64,000 nt of DNA from Solirubrobacteraceae bacterium (GCA_030447505.1 JAUJOT010000009.1:37233-101232); one strand, 5' to 3'; shown: positions 53,190-62,082, counted from the first letter of the stretch. The notes: generated from the letters alone by a model not told the origin. Translations and numbers: made by a program.

Positions 53190-54362
53190 ATGAGCGATTG
53201 GCCTCCGCGCGCGGCGGGCGACGTGCCGCCGCCCACGAGCCGCGGTGCGCCCGCGACCCGCGTCGTCCATGCTGGGCTGCCCGCTGCCGCGCAGGGGACG
53301 CCGTTTCTGCCGGGACCGGTGCTCGCGGCGCCGTTTCACCTGAGCGGCCCGAGCGACGCGTCGCGGTACGGGTATGCGCGCTACGCCAACCCGACGTGGA
53401 CCGCCTACGAGGCCGCGCTCGGCGAGCTCGAGGGCGCGGCGGCCGTGCTCTTCTCGTCGGGGATGGCGGCGATCACAGCGGTGCTCGTGCCGGCGCTCGG
53501 GCCCGGCGACGTCGTCGTCGTGCCCGGTGACGGCTACCCCGGCGTCACGTCGATCGCGACCGAGCAGCTGCGCCCGCGCGGGATCGAGGTTCGCGTCGTA
53601 CCCAGCGAGGATGCCGCGATCCGCGCTGCGCTGCCGGGTGCCTCACTCGTCTGGATCGAGACGCCGTCCAACCCGGGCCTCGCCGTGCTCGACGTCGAGG
53701 CGCTCGCCGGCGCGGCGCACGCCGCCGGCGCGCTGCTCGCCGTTGACAACACGCTCGCCACCCCACTGCTGCAACGCCCGCTGGAGCTCGGCGCCGACCT
53801 GTCGGTCGCCAGCGCGTCGAAGCTGCTCACGGGCCACAGCGACCTCGTGCTCGGGTACGTCGCGACGGCCCACGCGGCGCGCGCGGAGCAGCTGCGCCAC
53901 TGGCGCGGTCTGACGGGCGCGATCGCCGGGCCGCTCGAGACGTGGCTCGCGCACCGCTCGCTCGCCACGCTCGACGTCCGCCACGCGCGCCAGTGCTCCA
54001 ACGCGCTGGCGCTGGCACGGGCGCTGAGCAGGCGCCCCGACGTGCGCGACGTGCGTTATCCGGGCCTGCCCGCGCATCCTGCGCACGAGCTCGCGGCGCG
54101 CAGCCTCGGCGGCGAGCGCTTCGGCTCGGTGCTGTGCTTCGACCTCGAGACGCAGCAGCGCGCCCAGGCGTTCCTGCTCGCCTGCCGGCTCGTCGCCGAG
54201 GCGACGAGCTTCGGCGGCGTGCACAGCTCAGCCGAGCGGCGCCTGCGCTGGGGCGTCGACGACGTCTCGCCGGGCTTCATCCGCCTGAGCGCCGGGATCG
54301 AGGACGCCGACGACCTCGTCGCCGACGTGCTCGCCGCGCTCGACGCGGCGGCTACTGCCTGA
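53190..54362 (+). CDS. Cystathionine gamma-synthase/lyase-type PLP enzyme
   Basis: 390 residues from ATG 53190. Fold-type I Cys/Met-metabolism enzyme: YARYANPTWTAYEAALGELEG early, SSGMAAITAV, VDNTLATPLLQRPLELGAD and the PLP lysine in SASKLLTGHSDLVLG. The C-terminal EATSFGGVHSSAERR and RLSAGIEDADDL are characteristic. It could act as cystathionine gamma-lyase, gamma-synthase or O-acetylhomoserine sulfhydrylase; the sequence does not decide. Confidence 0.88.
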   Translation: MSDWPPRAAGDVPPPTSRGAPATRVVHAGLPAAAQGTPFLPGPVLAAPFHLSGPSDASRYGYARYANPTWTAYEAALGELEGAAAVLFSSGMAAITAVLVPALGPGDVVVVPGDGYPGVTSIATEQLRPRGIEVRVVPSEDAAIRAALPGASLVWIETPSNPGLAVLDVEALAGAAHAAGALLAVDNTLATPLLQRPLELGADLSVASASKLLTGHSDLVLGYVATAHAARAEQLRHWRGLTGAIAGPLETWLAHRSLATLDVRHARQCSNALALARALSRRPDVRDVRYPGLPAHPAHELAARSLGGERFGSVLCFDLETQQRAQAFLLACRLVAEATSFGGVHSSAERRLRWGVDDVSPGFIRLSAGIEDADDLVADVLAALDAAATA

Positions 54363-54484
54363 CGCGCAGCCCGATCCCCAAGATCAGGCACGCAGCATCC
54401 GGCAATCGGTTGCCGTCGCTGCGCCAGGCGCTGTTGATGAACACGGGGGGCGAAGCCGTCGGGGTCGGACTCTAGGGTGAGCAG

Positions 54485-55867
54485 ATGGCGCGACCGACCA
54501 CGATCCACGTCTGCTCCGGCTGCGGCCACCAGAGCGCGCGCTGGCACGGGCGCTGCCCGGGCTGCCAGGCCTGGAACACGCTCGTCGAGGAGCGTCTTCC
54601 AGGCCCCGCCGGCGGCGGGCGCGCCCGTGCGGCTGGCGGCGGGGCAGGGATCGCGGTCGCGGCCGGCAAGCCGATCCGGCTCGCCGACGTCAGCACGGAG
54701 CGCGTTCCGCGCATGCTCACGCAGATCGGCGAGCTCGACCGCGTGCTCGGCGGCGGCCTCGTGCCGGGCTCGCTCGTCCTGCTCGGCGGCTCGCCGGGGA
54801 TCGGCAAGTCGACGCTGACGAACATGGCACTCGGCAACCTGGCCGCCGCCGGCCGGCGCACGCTCTATGTCTCCGGCGAGGAGTCGACAGCGCAGATCCG
54901 CCTGCGCGCCGAGCGCCTGACGCCGGCGACGACGGGCGCCCTCGACGTTCCCGTGCTCGCCGAGACAGACCTCGACACGATCCTCGCCACGCTGCGCGCC
55001 GAGCGCCCGGAGGTCGTCGTCGTCGACTCCGTCCAGACGCTGCATGCCGCCGACCTGGCGGGCGCGCCGGGCTCCGTCGGACAGGTTCGCGAGGTTGCGG
55101 GGCGGATCATGCAGGTCGCCAAGAGCGACGCGATCGCCGTGCTGCTCGTCGGCCATGTCACGAAGGAGGGCGCGCTCGCCGGGCCGCGCGTGCTCGAGCA
55201 CCTCGTCGACTGCGTGCTGCAGTTCGAGGGCGAGCGCGAGCGCACGTACCGCACGCTTCGGGCGCTGAAGAACCGCTTCGGCTCGACGAACGAGGCGGGC
55301 GTCTTCGAGATGCGCTCCGGCGGCCTCGTCGAGGTCCTCGATGCAAGCGCGCGCTTCGTCGCCGAGGCGACGGGCAAGCCCGGCTCCGTCGTGCTGGCGG
55401 CGATGGAGGGCTCGCGGCCGCTGCTGGTCGAGGTCCAGGCGCTCGTGTCGCCATCGGAGCTCGTGCCGCCGCGACGCGTCGTCACGGGCCTGGATCGCAA
55501 CCGCCTGGCGCTCGTGCTCGCCGTCCTCGGACGTCATGCGGGCATCGGCGCCGGCAACGCCGACGTCTTCGTCAACGTCGTCGGCGGGCTGCGCGTCGAG
55601 GAGCCGGGCGCCGACCTCGCGGTCGCGCTGGCGGTCGCGAGCGCGGCGCGCGGCGCGCCGCTGCAGGCGGGCGGCAGGGCCGCTGCCGTGGTCTGCTTCG
55701 GCGAGCTCGGCCTGACCGGCGAGCTGCGCTCGGTCGGCCACGCGGACCGTCGCCTGGCCGAGGCCGCCAGGTTCGGCCTGCACGGCGTGGTCTGCCCGCA
55801 GAGCGCGGCGACGCTGCGCCAGGCGCTGCGCGCCGTGCTGCCCGCACGCGCCCCGCAGGCCGCCTGA
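54485..55867 (+). CDS. radA: DNA repair protein RadA
   Basis: 460 residues. Zinc finger C10, C13, C24, C27 (HVCSGCG... GRCPGCQ), RecA-like core with Walker A GGSPGIGKST (101-110), the RadA-specific KNRFGS (ALKNRFGSTNE) and a C-terminal Lon-protease-like domain. It drives branch migration during recombination. DisA follows, the conserved radA-disA order. Confidence 0.97.
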   Translation: MARPTTIHVCSGCGHQSARWHGRCPGCQAWNTLVEERLPGPAGGGRARAAGGGAGIAVAAGKPIRLADVSTERVPRMLTQIGELDRVLGGGLVPGSLVLLGGSPGIGKSTLTNMALGNLAAAGRRTLYVSGEESTAQIRLRAERLTPATTGALDVPVLAETDLDTILATLRAERPEVVVVDSVQTLHAADLAGAPGSVGQVREVAGRIMQVAKSDAIAVLLVGHVTKEGALAGPRVLEHLVDCVLQFEGERERTYRTLRALKNRFGSTNEAGVFEMRSGGLVEVLDASARFVAEATGKPGSVVLAAMEGSRPLLVEVQALVSPSELVPPRRVVTGLDRNRLALVLAVLGRHAGIGAGNADVFVNVVGGLRVEEPGADLAVALAVASAARGAPLQAGGRAAAVVCFGELGLTGELRSVGHADRRLAEAARFGLHGVVCPQSAATLRQALRAVLPARAPQAA

Positions 55868-55921
55868 GCGATCGGCGAGGAGGCCCGATCGGGGCAGGAC
55901 GTCGATTTTTTAAGCAGCCGC

Positions 55922-55927
55922 TAAAAT
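55922..55927 (+). promoter_or_regulatory. Putative -10 element of disA (leaderless)
   Basis: TAAAAT with no convincing -35. The predicted start point is near 55934, next to ATG 55935. It favours the second ATG as DisA start. A weak hairpin (CGATCGG...CCGATCG, 55869-55891) and T-run precede it. Confidence 0.4.
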
Positions 55928-55934
55928 GGGCTGG

Positions 55935-57047
55935 ATGGTCCAGCGAGTCGGGGATGAGTCACACGAGCTCGAGTCACGTCAAGAGCCCCGATTGGTCAAG
56001 GCGCTGGAGATGGTCGCGCCCGGCACGACGCTTCGCGAGGGGATCGACAACATCGTCCACGCGCGGACCGGCGGGCTCATCATCGTCGGCGAGGTCGACG
56101 ACCTGAGCTTCCTCTTCTCGGGCGGCATCAAGCTCGAGATCGACTACTCGCCCGCGCTGCTCTACCAGGTCGCCAAGATGGACGGGGCGATCGTGCTGAA
56201 CGCCAATGCGACGAAGATCGCGATGGCCAACGTCCAGCTGATGCCCGACCCGACGATCCTCTCGGTCGAGACCGGCACCCGCCATCGCACCGCCGAGCGC
56301 GTCTCCAAGCAGACCGACGCGCTCGTCATCGCGGTCTCCCAGCGCCGCGAGGTCGTCTCGCTCTACGTGGACGGCGGCAAGTACATCCTCGAGGACATCC
56401 CGGTGGTGCTCGCCAAGGCCAACCAGGCGCTGGCGACGCTCGACAAGTACCGCACGCGTCTGGATCAGGTCTCCACGCGCCTGACGGCGCTCGAGTTCGA
56501 GGGCGGCGCGACGCTGCACGACGTGCTGACCGTGCTGCAGCGCGCCGAGCTCGTCACGCGGATGGCGGTCGAGATCGAGCGCTACATCGTCGAGCTCGGC
56601 AGCGAGGGCCGCCTGATCGAGATGCAGCTCGAGGAGACGATGGTCGGCACCGCCGCCGACAAGGCCGCGCTCGTGCACGACTACCTGGCCGAGAACACCG
56701 ACGAGGAGTTCGCCGGCGCGCTTGACCAGATCGGCCGCCTGCCGCACCACGACCTGCTCGACTTCGGTCGTCTCGCCGAGGTGCTGGGCTATGACCGCAA
56801 GCTCAACACCCTCGACTATCCGGTGTCGCCACGGGGCTTTCGCATCCTCGGCCGGATCCCGCGCCTGCCCAAGCTCGTCGTTGCGCAGATCGTCGCTGAC
56901 TTCGGTGGGCTCGACGAGCTGCTCGCCGCCACCGACGCCGAGCTCGAGACCGTCGACGGCGTGGGCGAGATTCGGGCGAAGGACATCCGCGAGGGCCTTC
57001 GCCGGCTACAGGAGATCAACCTCGTGGACCGTTACCTGCAGACTTGA
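55935..57047 (+). CDS. disA: DNA integrity scanning diadenylate cyclase DisA
   Basis: 370 residues from ATG 55935 (55926 adds three). The DAC domain spans about 20-150 with DGAIVLN and GTRHRTAERVSKQ, the ATP-condensing residues. A helical middle section and C-terminal helix-hairpin-helix (DGVGEIRAKDIREGL) bind branched DNA. It makes c-di-AMP and links DNA damage to signalling. No ydaO riboswitch was found in this window. Confidence 0.96.
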   Translation: MVQRVGDESHELESRQEPRLVKALEMVAPGTTLREGIDNIVHARTGGLIIVGEVDDLSFLFSGGIKLEIDYSPALLYQVAKMDGAIVLNANATKIAMANVQLMPDPTILSVETGTRHRTAERVSKQTDALVIAVSQRREVVSLYVDGGKYILEDIPVVLAKANQALATLDKYRTRLDQVSTRLTALEFEGGATLHDVLTVLQRAELVTRMAVEIERYIVELGSEGRLIEMQLEETMVGTAADKAALVHDYLAENTDEEFAGALDQIGRLPHHDLLDFGRLAEVLGYDRKLNTLDYPVSPRGFRILGRIPRLPKLVVAQIVADFGGLDELLAATDAELETVDGVGEIRAKDIREGLRRLQEINLVDRYLQT

Positions 57048-57100
57048 CCGACCCGTCCCGCCGACGCCGGGACAACACGAAGGAGGACACCATTCCCGAA

Positions 57101-57658
57101 GTGACCGAAGAGCACCTGCTGGAGGACCTGGACGCTCGTCCGCTGGAGAACATCGAGTTCGAGCTCGGCGACAACGTCGTGTATCCGCATCATGGGGCCG
57201 GGCAGGTCCTCAAGAAGGAGCGGCGCAAGATGTTCGGTGAGGAGCGCGAGTACCTCACGATCAAGATCCTGCACAACGACATGACGGTGATGGTCCCGTG
57301 CGAGAACGCCGCGCTTGCCGGCCTGCGTCGCGTCATCGACGAGGAGACCGTCAAGAAGGTGCTCCACGTCCTAGCGGATGATGTCTCCGAGATGCCCAAG
57401 AACTGGAACCGCCGGTTCAAGCACAACCGCGACAAGATCAAGACCGGTGACATCTACGAGCTGGCCGAGGTCGTTCGCAACCTCGCCATCCGTGAGCACG
57501 AGAAGGGTCTCTCCACCGGTGAGAAGCAGATGTTCACGCGTGCGAAGAAGATCCTCGCGTCGGAGCTGATGTACGCGCTGGACAAGGACGAGGAAGAGGC
57601 CGAGCAACATCTGGACAACCTGCTCGCCGACAGCGCCGGCGTGACGGTGTCCAAGTAG
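57101..57658 (+). CDS. carD: CarD-family RNA polymerase-binding transcription regulator
   Basis: The N-terminal Tudor-like RNA-polymerase-interacting domain starts FELGDNVVYPHHGAGQV, followed by a helical C-terminal domain with WNRRFKHNRDKIKTGD and KILASELMYALD. CarD stabilises promoter open complexes. The start is unsettled: GTG 57101 is the only near canonical codon in front of the core, but the best Shine-Dalgarno (AGGAGG at 57081-57086) is spaced five bases from an in-frame ATT at 57092, and TTG 57044 lies further upstream with no Shine-Dalgarno. Confidence 0.9.
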   Translation: MTEEHLLEDLDARPLENIEFELGDNVVYPHHGAGQVLKKERRKMFGEEREYLTIKILHNDMTVMVPCENAALAGLRRVIDEETVKKVLHVLADDVSEMPKNWNRRFKHNRDKIKTGDIYELAEVVRNLAIREHEKGLSTGEKQMFTRAKKILASELMYALDKDEEEAEQHLDNLLADSAGVTVSK

Positions 57659-58311
57659 CGCTCGCGCTCGTTCTGGCCGCAGGTCGCGGGGAACGCCTCG
57701 GGTTGCGCGAACCCAAGGCGTTCGTCGCGTTGGCGGGCCGTCCGATGCTCGAATGGAGCATCGACGCGCTGAAGGCGGTGACGGAGATCGACGCGATCGT
57801 GGTCGCGCTGCCGCCGGGACGGGACGCGCCGGCGGGCACGATCGGAGTTCCCGGCGGCGCCCATCGGTCGCAGTCCGTTCGCGCCGCGCTGAACGCCGCC
57901 GACGGCGACCCCGTGATCGTCCACGACGCGGCGCGGCCGCTGCTGACCGCCGACATCGTGCGGGCCGCGCTCCAGCAGCTCGAGCTGCACGGCTGCGACG
58001 CCGTGATCGCGGCGGCGCCGGTGACCGACACGATCAAGCAGGCAGACGACGGCCTCGTCGTGCGAACGCTCGAGCGCTCGTCGCTGTGGGCGGTGCAGAC
58101 GCCGCAGGTCTTCCGCCGCGCCGCGCTCGAGCGCGCGCTCAGCGCGCCTGACGCCGTGCTGGCCGCCGCGACCGACGATGCCTCGCTCGTCGAGTGCGCG
58201 GGCGGGACGGTGCGCGTGACGGCGTCAGGCGCGGAGAACCTGAAGATCACGACGGCCGGCGACATGCAGGTCGCCGAGCTCGTGCTGCGCGAGCGTGCGG
58301 TCGACCGTTAG
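57655..58311 (+). CDS. ispD: 2-C-methyl-D-erythritol 4-phosphate cytidylyltransferase
   Basis: The frame shows the full IspD signature LVLAAGRGERLGLREPKAF near the N-terminus and IVHDAARPLL, VTDTIKQ, WAVQTPQVFRR further on. It makes CDP-ME in the MEP isoprenoid pathway; ispF lies 1.7 kb away. No ATG, GTG or TTG precedes the LAAGRG motif in this frame; TTG 57703 would remove this CTP-binding motif. I place the start at the carD overlap (GTAG, 57655) only as a marker. Either a rare start codon, a fusion by frameshift from carD, or a sequence error is involved. Confidence 0.88.
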   Translation, partial: VALALVLAAGRGERLGLREPKAFVALAGRPMLEWSIDALKAVTEIDAIVVALPPGRDAPAGTIGVPGGAHRSQSVRAALNAADGDPVIVHDAARPLLTADIVRAALQQLELHGCDAVIAAAPVTDTIKQADDGLVVRTLERSSLWAVQTPQVFRRAALERALSAPDAVLAAATDDASLVECAGGTVRVTASGAENLKITTAGDMQVAELVLRERAVDR

Positions 58312-58323
58312 CATGCGCCGCGC

Positions 58324-59193
58324 ATGATCGGTAGACAGCCTCGGCGCGCGATCGCCATCGGCTTCGTCGCGGCGCTCGCGGGCGCCGCCGGCGTCGCAGT
58401 CGCGCAGAGTCCCGCGCCGCCGAGCGGCGACTTCGGCGGCGGCGCGATCGGCCTGCCGGTCGACGAGGACACGGTCGCCAAGGACATGCTGCTGTCGATT
58501 CGCGCGCTGGCGAGCGGGCGGATCGGCGTCGACGGCCAGCTCTACACGGCCTGCGGCCAGGCGACGATCAGGGGCAGGACGCGGCTCGCGTCCGACGGCA
58601 GCTTCACGCTGCGCGGCGAAGCGGCCCGATCGACGTTCACCGTGCGAGGACGGCTGACGCCCGAGGGCGGTACGGGAACGGCGCGCGCCACGTTCCGCGT
58701 GCGGACGCGCCGCCGCGCGTCGCGCACCTGCAGGAGCCGCACGGTGACCTGGACCGTGCGGCGCCCTGAGGCGCTCGCAGCGCCGGCGCCCGCGCCGGCC
58801 GAGGCGACGCTCTTCGGCTTGACGTCGCAGAACGGCGCCAACGCCAGGCGGCCGATCGTCCTGCATGTGACGAAGGGCGGGCGGGCGATCGAGCGCCTCG
58901 TGCTCGGCTTCCGCGCCAGATGCGAGCGACGGCGCGTCGTCGTCAGCGACGACATCAACTACTCGCCCGAGTTCGACGTCGCCGCCGACGGGTCGTTTCG
59001 CGTCGTCGAGCGCTTCAAGCTCACGTACTCCGACGTGATCCAGCGCTCGACGATCGTCGTGCGCGGGCAGTTCGACGAGGCGGGCGCCGTCGCGGGCAGG
59101 CTGTCGGTCACGCAGCGCTACACGAACCGCCGCAATGGCCGGCGCGTCGACCTGTGCAGGACCGGTACGCAATCGTGGTCGGCGCGGCCCTGA
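58324..59193 (+). CDS. Secreted protein with duplicated beta-rich domain
   Basis: 289 residues from ATG 58324. A signal peptide ends around AGVAVAQS. The mature part has two homologous halves of about 100 residues: each has a Cys-bearing strand (TACGQATIRG; FRARCERRRVVV), a DGSFxxxE segment, a T-V-R-G strand, a G-T-A or A-G-R strand and a final Cys (RTCRSR; VDLCRTG). Four Cys could form two disulfides. No known family is named, but such modules are common in Thermoleophilia secretomes (from memory, unverified). Confidence 0.7.
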   Translation: MIGRQPRRAIAIGFVAALAGAAGVAVAQSPAPPSGDFGGGAIGLPVDEDTVAKDMLLSIRALASGRIGVDGQLYTACGQATIRGRTRLASDGSFTLRGEAARSTFTVRGRLTPEGGTGTARATFRVRTRRRASRTCRSRTVTWTVRRPEALAAPAPAPAEATLFGLTSQNGANARRPIVLHVTKGGRAIERLVLGFRARCERRRVVVSDDINYSPEFDVAADGSFRVVERFKLTYSDVIQRSTIVVRGQFDEAGAVAGRLSVTQRYTNRRNGRRVDLCRTGTQSWSARP

Positions 59194-59203
59194 GCGGTCG
59201 CCG

Positions 59204-60034
59204 GTGCTGACCGACTACCACCTGCACCTGCGGCCCGACGAGCCGGGGACGGAGCCCGCGCAGTACTTCACGGGCGCGAACGCCGACCGCTACCGGGCCG
59301 TAGCCGAGGAGCGCGGGATCAGCGAGCTGGGCTGCTCCGAGCACATCTACCGCTTCGCTCAGGCGCTCGACGTGTGGCAGCACCAGCTCTGGCGCGAGAG
59401 CGCGAAGGACGACCTCGATGCGTACGCGGGGTTCGTGAGAGAGGCGACCGACCTCAAGCTCGGCGTCGAGGCGGACTTCATCGCCGGCCGCGAGGATCGC
59501 ATGGCGACGCTGCTGGATGCGCACGACTGGGACTACGTCGTCGGGGCGGTGCACTTCGTCGGAGAGCACGCCGTCGACCACGACGGCTACGAGGTCTGGG
59601 ACCACCGCTCGCAGCGCCCGGACGAGCTGTGGCGCCGCTACTTCGTCACCCTCGGCGAGGCGGCGCGGACCGGAATCTTCGACATCCTCGCCCACCCCGA
59701 CCTGATCAAGATCTGGGGGTCGCGGCGACCGGTGCCCGAAGGTGATCTGCGCCGCTTCTACGAACTCGCGATGGACGGCATCGCGGAGTCGCAGATCGCG
59801 ATCGAGCTCTCCACCGCGGGCCTGCGCAAGCCGGTCGGCGAGCTGTACCCGTCGCGGGCGTTCCTGGAGATGTGCCTCGACGCCGGCTGCCCGGTGGCGC
59901 TCTCGAGCGACGCGCACGTGCCGGGCGACGTCGGGCGCGGCTACGACCAGGCCCTCGAGCTGCTCGATGCCGTCGGCGTCCGCGAGCTCGCCGTCTTCGA
60001 GCGGCGCGAGCGGCGGCTGGAGCCGATCGCGTGA
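59204..60034 (+). CDS. PHP-domain phosphoesterase, histidinol-phosphatase-like
   Basis: 276 residues from GTG 59204. The PHP metal-binding motifs are YHLHLRPDEPG (HxH), GCSEHIYRF, EADFIAG, GAVHFVGEHAVD and AHPDLIK, then SSDAHVPGDVG. The arrangement matches HisK-type histidinol phosphatases. No his genes are adjacent; the substrate remains open. It overlaps ispF by four bases. Confidence 0.82.
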   Translation: MLTDYHLHLRPDEPGTEPAQYFTGANADRYRAVAEERGISELGCSEHIYRFAQALDVWQHQLWRESAKDDLDAYAGFVREATDLKLGVEADFIAGREDRMATLLDAHDWDYVVGAVHFVGEHAVDHDGYEVWDHRSQRPDELWRRYFVTLGEAARTGIFDILAHPDLIKIWGSRRPVPEGDLRRFYELAMDGIAESQIAIELSTAGLRKPVGELYPSRAFLEMCLDAGCPVALSSDAHVPGDVGRGYDQALELLDAVGVRELAVFERRERRLEPIA

Positions 60035-60543
60035 GCCCGTCGGATGGTTCGTCGGCCGTCCGCACGGGGCTGGGCTGGGACTCACACCGCTTCAGGACGG
60101 GCCGGCCGCTGATCCTCGGCGGCGTGCAGTTTCACGGCGCGGAACTGGGTCTGGACGGCCACTCCGACGCGGATGTGCTCACGCACGCGGTGATCGACGC
60201 GCTGCTCGGTGCGGCGGGCCTGGACGACATCGGCGCGCACTTTCCGGACAGCGATCGGGCCTACGAAGGGGCGGACTCGATCGCGCTGCTGCGCGAGATC
60301 GTCGCGACCTTGGCGCAGCAGGGTCTTGCGATTGTGCACGTCGACACGACGGTCCTGATGGAGCGCCCGAAGATCGGCTCCCACCGCGCGGCGATTCGCT
60401 CGCGACTCGCGCAGGCGCTCGGCGTCGAGCCGTCGAGCGTAAACGTCAAGGCCTCGACGGGGGAGGGGATGGGCTTCGTCGGTCGCTTGGAGGGCGTCGC
60501 GGCGCTGGCCGTGGCGACCGTCGAGCTGCGCTCTGGCCGCTGA
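60031..60543 (+). CDS. ispF: 2-C-methyl-D-erythritol 2,4-cyclodiphosphate synthase
   Basis: 170 residues from GTG 60031 (GTGA overlap). Metal site D-x-H is DSHRF, with the family block LDGHSDADVLTHAVIDALLG and the C-terminal KASTGEGMGFVGR that closes the CMP site. It cyclises CDP-ME2P in the MEP pathway. Confidence 0.96.
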   Translation: MSPSDGSSAVRTGLGWDSHRFRTGRPLILGGVQFHGAELGLDGHSDADVLTHAVIDALLGAAGLDDIGAHFPDSDRAYEGADSIALLREIVATLAQQGLAIVHVDTTVLMERPKIGSHRAAIRSRLAQALGVEPSSVNVKASTGEGMGFVGRLEGVAALAVATVELRSGR

Positions 60544-60549
60544 GCCGGC

Positions 60550-60957
60550 TCAGGCCAGCGTCCGCACCGCTTGGCGGGCCGCCTCCTTGATCCGGGCCGC
60601 GTCGAGTGGTGCCGCCGATCCGAGCTCCGCCAGGCCGCGGCGAGTGAGCACGACGGCCACGCCAGCGGCGCCGCCGGCCACGCCGAGGGCGATCATCCAG
60701 GCGGGCATCACCCGGCGCAGCGCCATCAGCGGCAGCGAGCCGACCGCGGCAACGCCGACGGTCCCGGCGGCGCCGGCCCCCGCGAGCAGGCGCGCGCCCT
60801 TGGCGCCGCCGGCGGCGCGCTCACCGACGTCAGCGCGCAGGTGCTCGACCTCGCGCCGGACGGTCTCGCCGACGTCGCGAACCATCTGCGCGAAGAACTC
60901 GCCGGTCGCCGTCCCGCCCGACTGCGTCATTGGCTCGCGCTGCGCCTCTTCGCTCAT
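60550..60957 (-). CDS. Holin-X/phage-holin-3-like membrane protein
   Basis: 135 residues from ATG 60957. An N-terminal coiled region (FFAQMVRDVGETVRREVEHLRADV) is followed by two TM helices with a short turn (GTVGVAAVGSLPLMALRRVMPAWMIALG and GGAAGVAVVLT, quoted in part). This fits the actinobacterial holin-X superfamily, commonly found with DUF3618 proteins. There is no phage context, so it is probably envelope-related. Confidence 0.65.
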   Translation of the reverse strand: MSEEAQREPMTQSGGTATGEFFAQMVRDVGETVRREVEHLRADVGERAAGGAKGARLLAGAGAAGTVGVAAVGSLPLMALRRVMPAWMIALGVAGGAAGVAVVLTRRGLAELGSAAPLDAARIKEAARQAVRTLA

Positions 60958-61091
60958 CGTGCTCTCCCGCGATCGGTTGCCGATCGCGAGGCATACCCCG
61001 AAGAACACCGCGCTGCGCATCGCGTCCGCCGCGCGGCAGATCTCCGCGCTCGCGCTCTGCATGCGTTGCGCGGCGAGGGAGCGGGGACCCC

Positions 61092-61550
61092 GTGGCCGTG
61101 GAGGCGGTGATCATGTGTGGCATCCAGGGCGCCGGCAAGAGCACGTTCGCGCGCGAGCGGTTCTTCGACACGCACGTACGCATCTCCCGCGACCTGCTGC
61201 GCACGGCCCACCGCGAGGCACGCTTCCTGTCGGTCTGCCTCGAGACGCGCCAGCCGTTCGTCGTCGACAAGATCAACGCGACGCGCGCCGACCGGGCGCC
61301 CTACGTAGACGCGGCGCTGGAGGCCGGCTTTCGCGCCGTCGCCTACTGGCTCGACGTGCGTCCGCGCGATGCGATCGCCCGCAACGCCGCGCGTCCCGAC
61401 CGGTCACGGGTTCCCGTCAAGGCGATCCTCGGGACATACAAGCGCCTCGAGGTTCCATCCCGCGACGAGGGCTTCGCGGAGCTCTGGCACGTCGATCTCA
61501 CGCCGGACGGTTTCATCGTCGTGCCGGCACCCGACGACGTCGCCGCCTGA
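61092..61550 (+). CDS. P-loop AAA kinase (zeta-toxin/PNK-like)
   Basis: 152 residues from GTG 61092. Walker A GIQGAGKST (10-18), then RISRDLLRTAHREARF and FVVDKINATRADRAPYVDAA, the pattern of small polynucleotide-kinase/zeta-like ATPases. YWLDVRPRDAIARNAARPDR gives the LID-like Arg-rich region. The phosphoacceptor is not identified; no antitoxin partner is seen. Confidence 0.7.
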   Translation: MAVEAVIMCGIQGAGKSTFARERFFDTHVRISRDLLRTAHREARFLSVCLETRQPFVVDKINATRADRAPYVDAALEAGFRAVAYWLDVRPRDAIARNAARPDRSRVPVKAILGTYKRLEVPSRDEGFAELWHVDLTPDGFIVVPAPDDVAA

Positions 61551-61557
61551 ATCTGTA

Positions 61558-61576
61558 CTGGTGGGCCGCCCACTAG
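61558..61576. terminator. Palindrome at convergent junction, relative of the 34.8-kb element
   Basis: CTGGTGGG-CCG-CCCACTAG, an 8-bp stem with one mismatch. It contains the TAG stop of the minus-strand SRPBCC gene and lies 8 bases beyond the kinase stop. Confidence 0.55.
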
Positions 61577-62082
61577 CGCCGTGTAGGCACAGCAGCCGCA
61601 GCAGCCGCCGCGCGTCGTGCCGCCGCTGCGGCGCGCGCCTGCTCATGCTCGGCCTGGCGCTTGAGCTCGCGCAGCGACCGGCGCAGGTTCTCGCGCACGG
61701 CCGGGGCCGCGACCTGCTCGGCGAGCCAGCCGAGCACGCCGGCGCCCGCGACGCCGTACTGCAGGCGCAGCTCGACGCGGGTGCGCGCGCCGTTGGCGCG
61801 CGCGCGCAGGCGCCATCGGCCGCGCTGATCGATCCCCGTGACCGACGTCCACGCGAGCTCGCGCGGCTGCTCGTGCTCGACGATCTCGACGAGCCCGCCG
61901 ACCTCGGCCGAGCCGACGCGCATCAGCGTGCGGTAGCGCGCGCCGCAGCCGCTGACCTGCTCGGAGGCGACCTCCCAGCGCGTGACGCCGTCCATGAAGT
62001 GCAGGTAGCGCGTCGGGTCGGTGACGAAGCCCCAGACGAGCTGCGGCGGCGCGACGATGTCGATCGCCGCCTGAACCCTCAT
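61573..62082 (-). CDS. SRPBCC/START-like polyketide cyclase-family protein
   Basis: 169 residues from ATG 62082 (overlaps the upstream stop). The helix-grip fold is seen as MRVQAAIDIVAPPQLVWGFVTDPTRY, here split: IDIVAPPQLVWGFVTDP and RTLMRVGSAEVGGLVEIVE; the last 50 residues form a long helix and an Ala/Arg-rich tail. It binds lipids or other hydrophobic ligands. It is the last gene of an operon with an acyltransferase, which suggests lipid handling. Confidence 0.75.
   Translation of the reverse strand: MRVQAAIDIVAPPQLVWGFVTDPTRYLHFMDGVTRWEVASEQVSGCGARYRTLMRVGSAEVGGLVEIVEHEQPRELAWTSVTGIDQRGRWRLRARANGARTRVELRLQYGVAGAGVLGWLAEQVAAPAVRENLRRSLRELKRQAEHEQARAAAAARRAAAAAAAVPTRR

Noticed and set aside
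60550-60957. Holin-X-like protein as a sign of prophage
   Set aside because: No other phage gene, integrase or attachment site nearby; the family is common in actinobacterial chromosomes.
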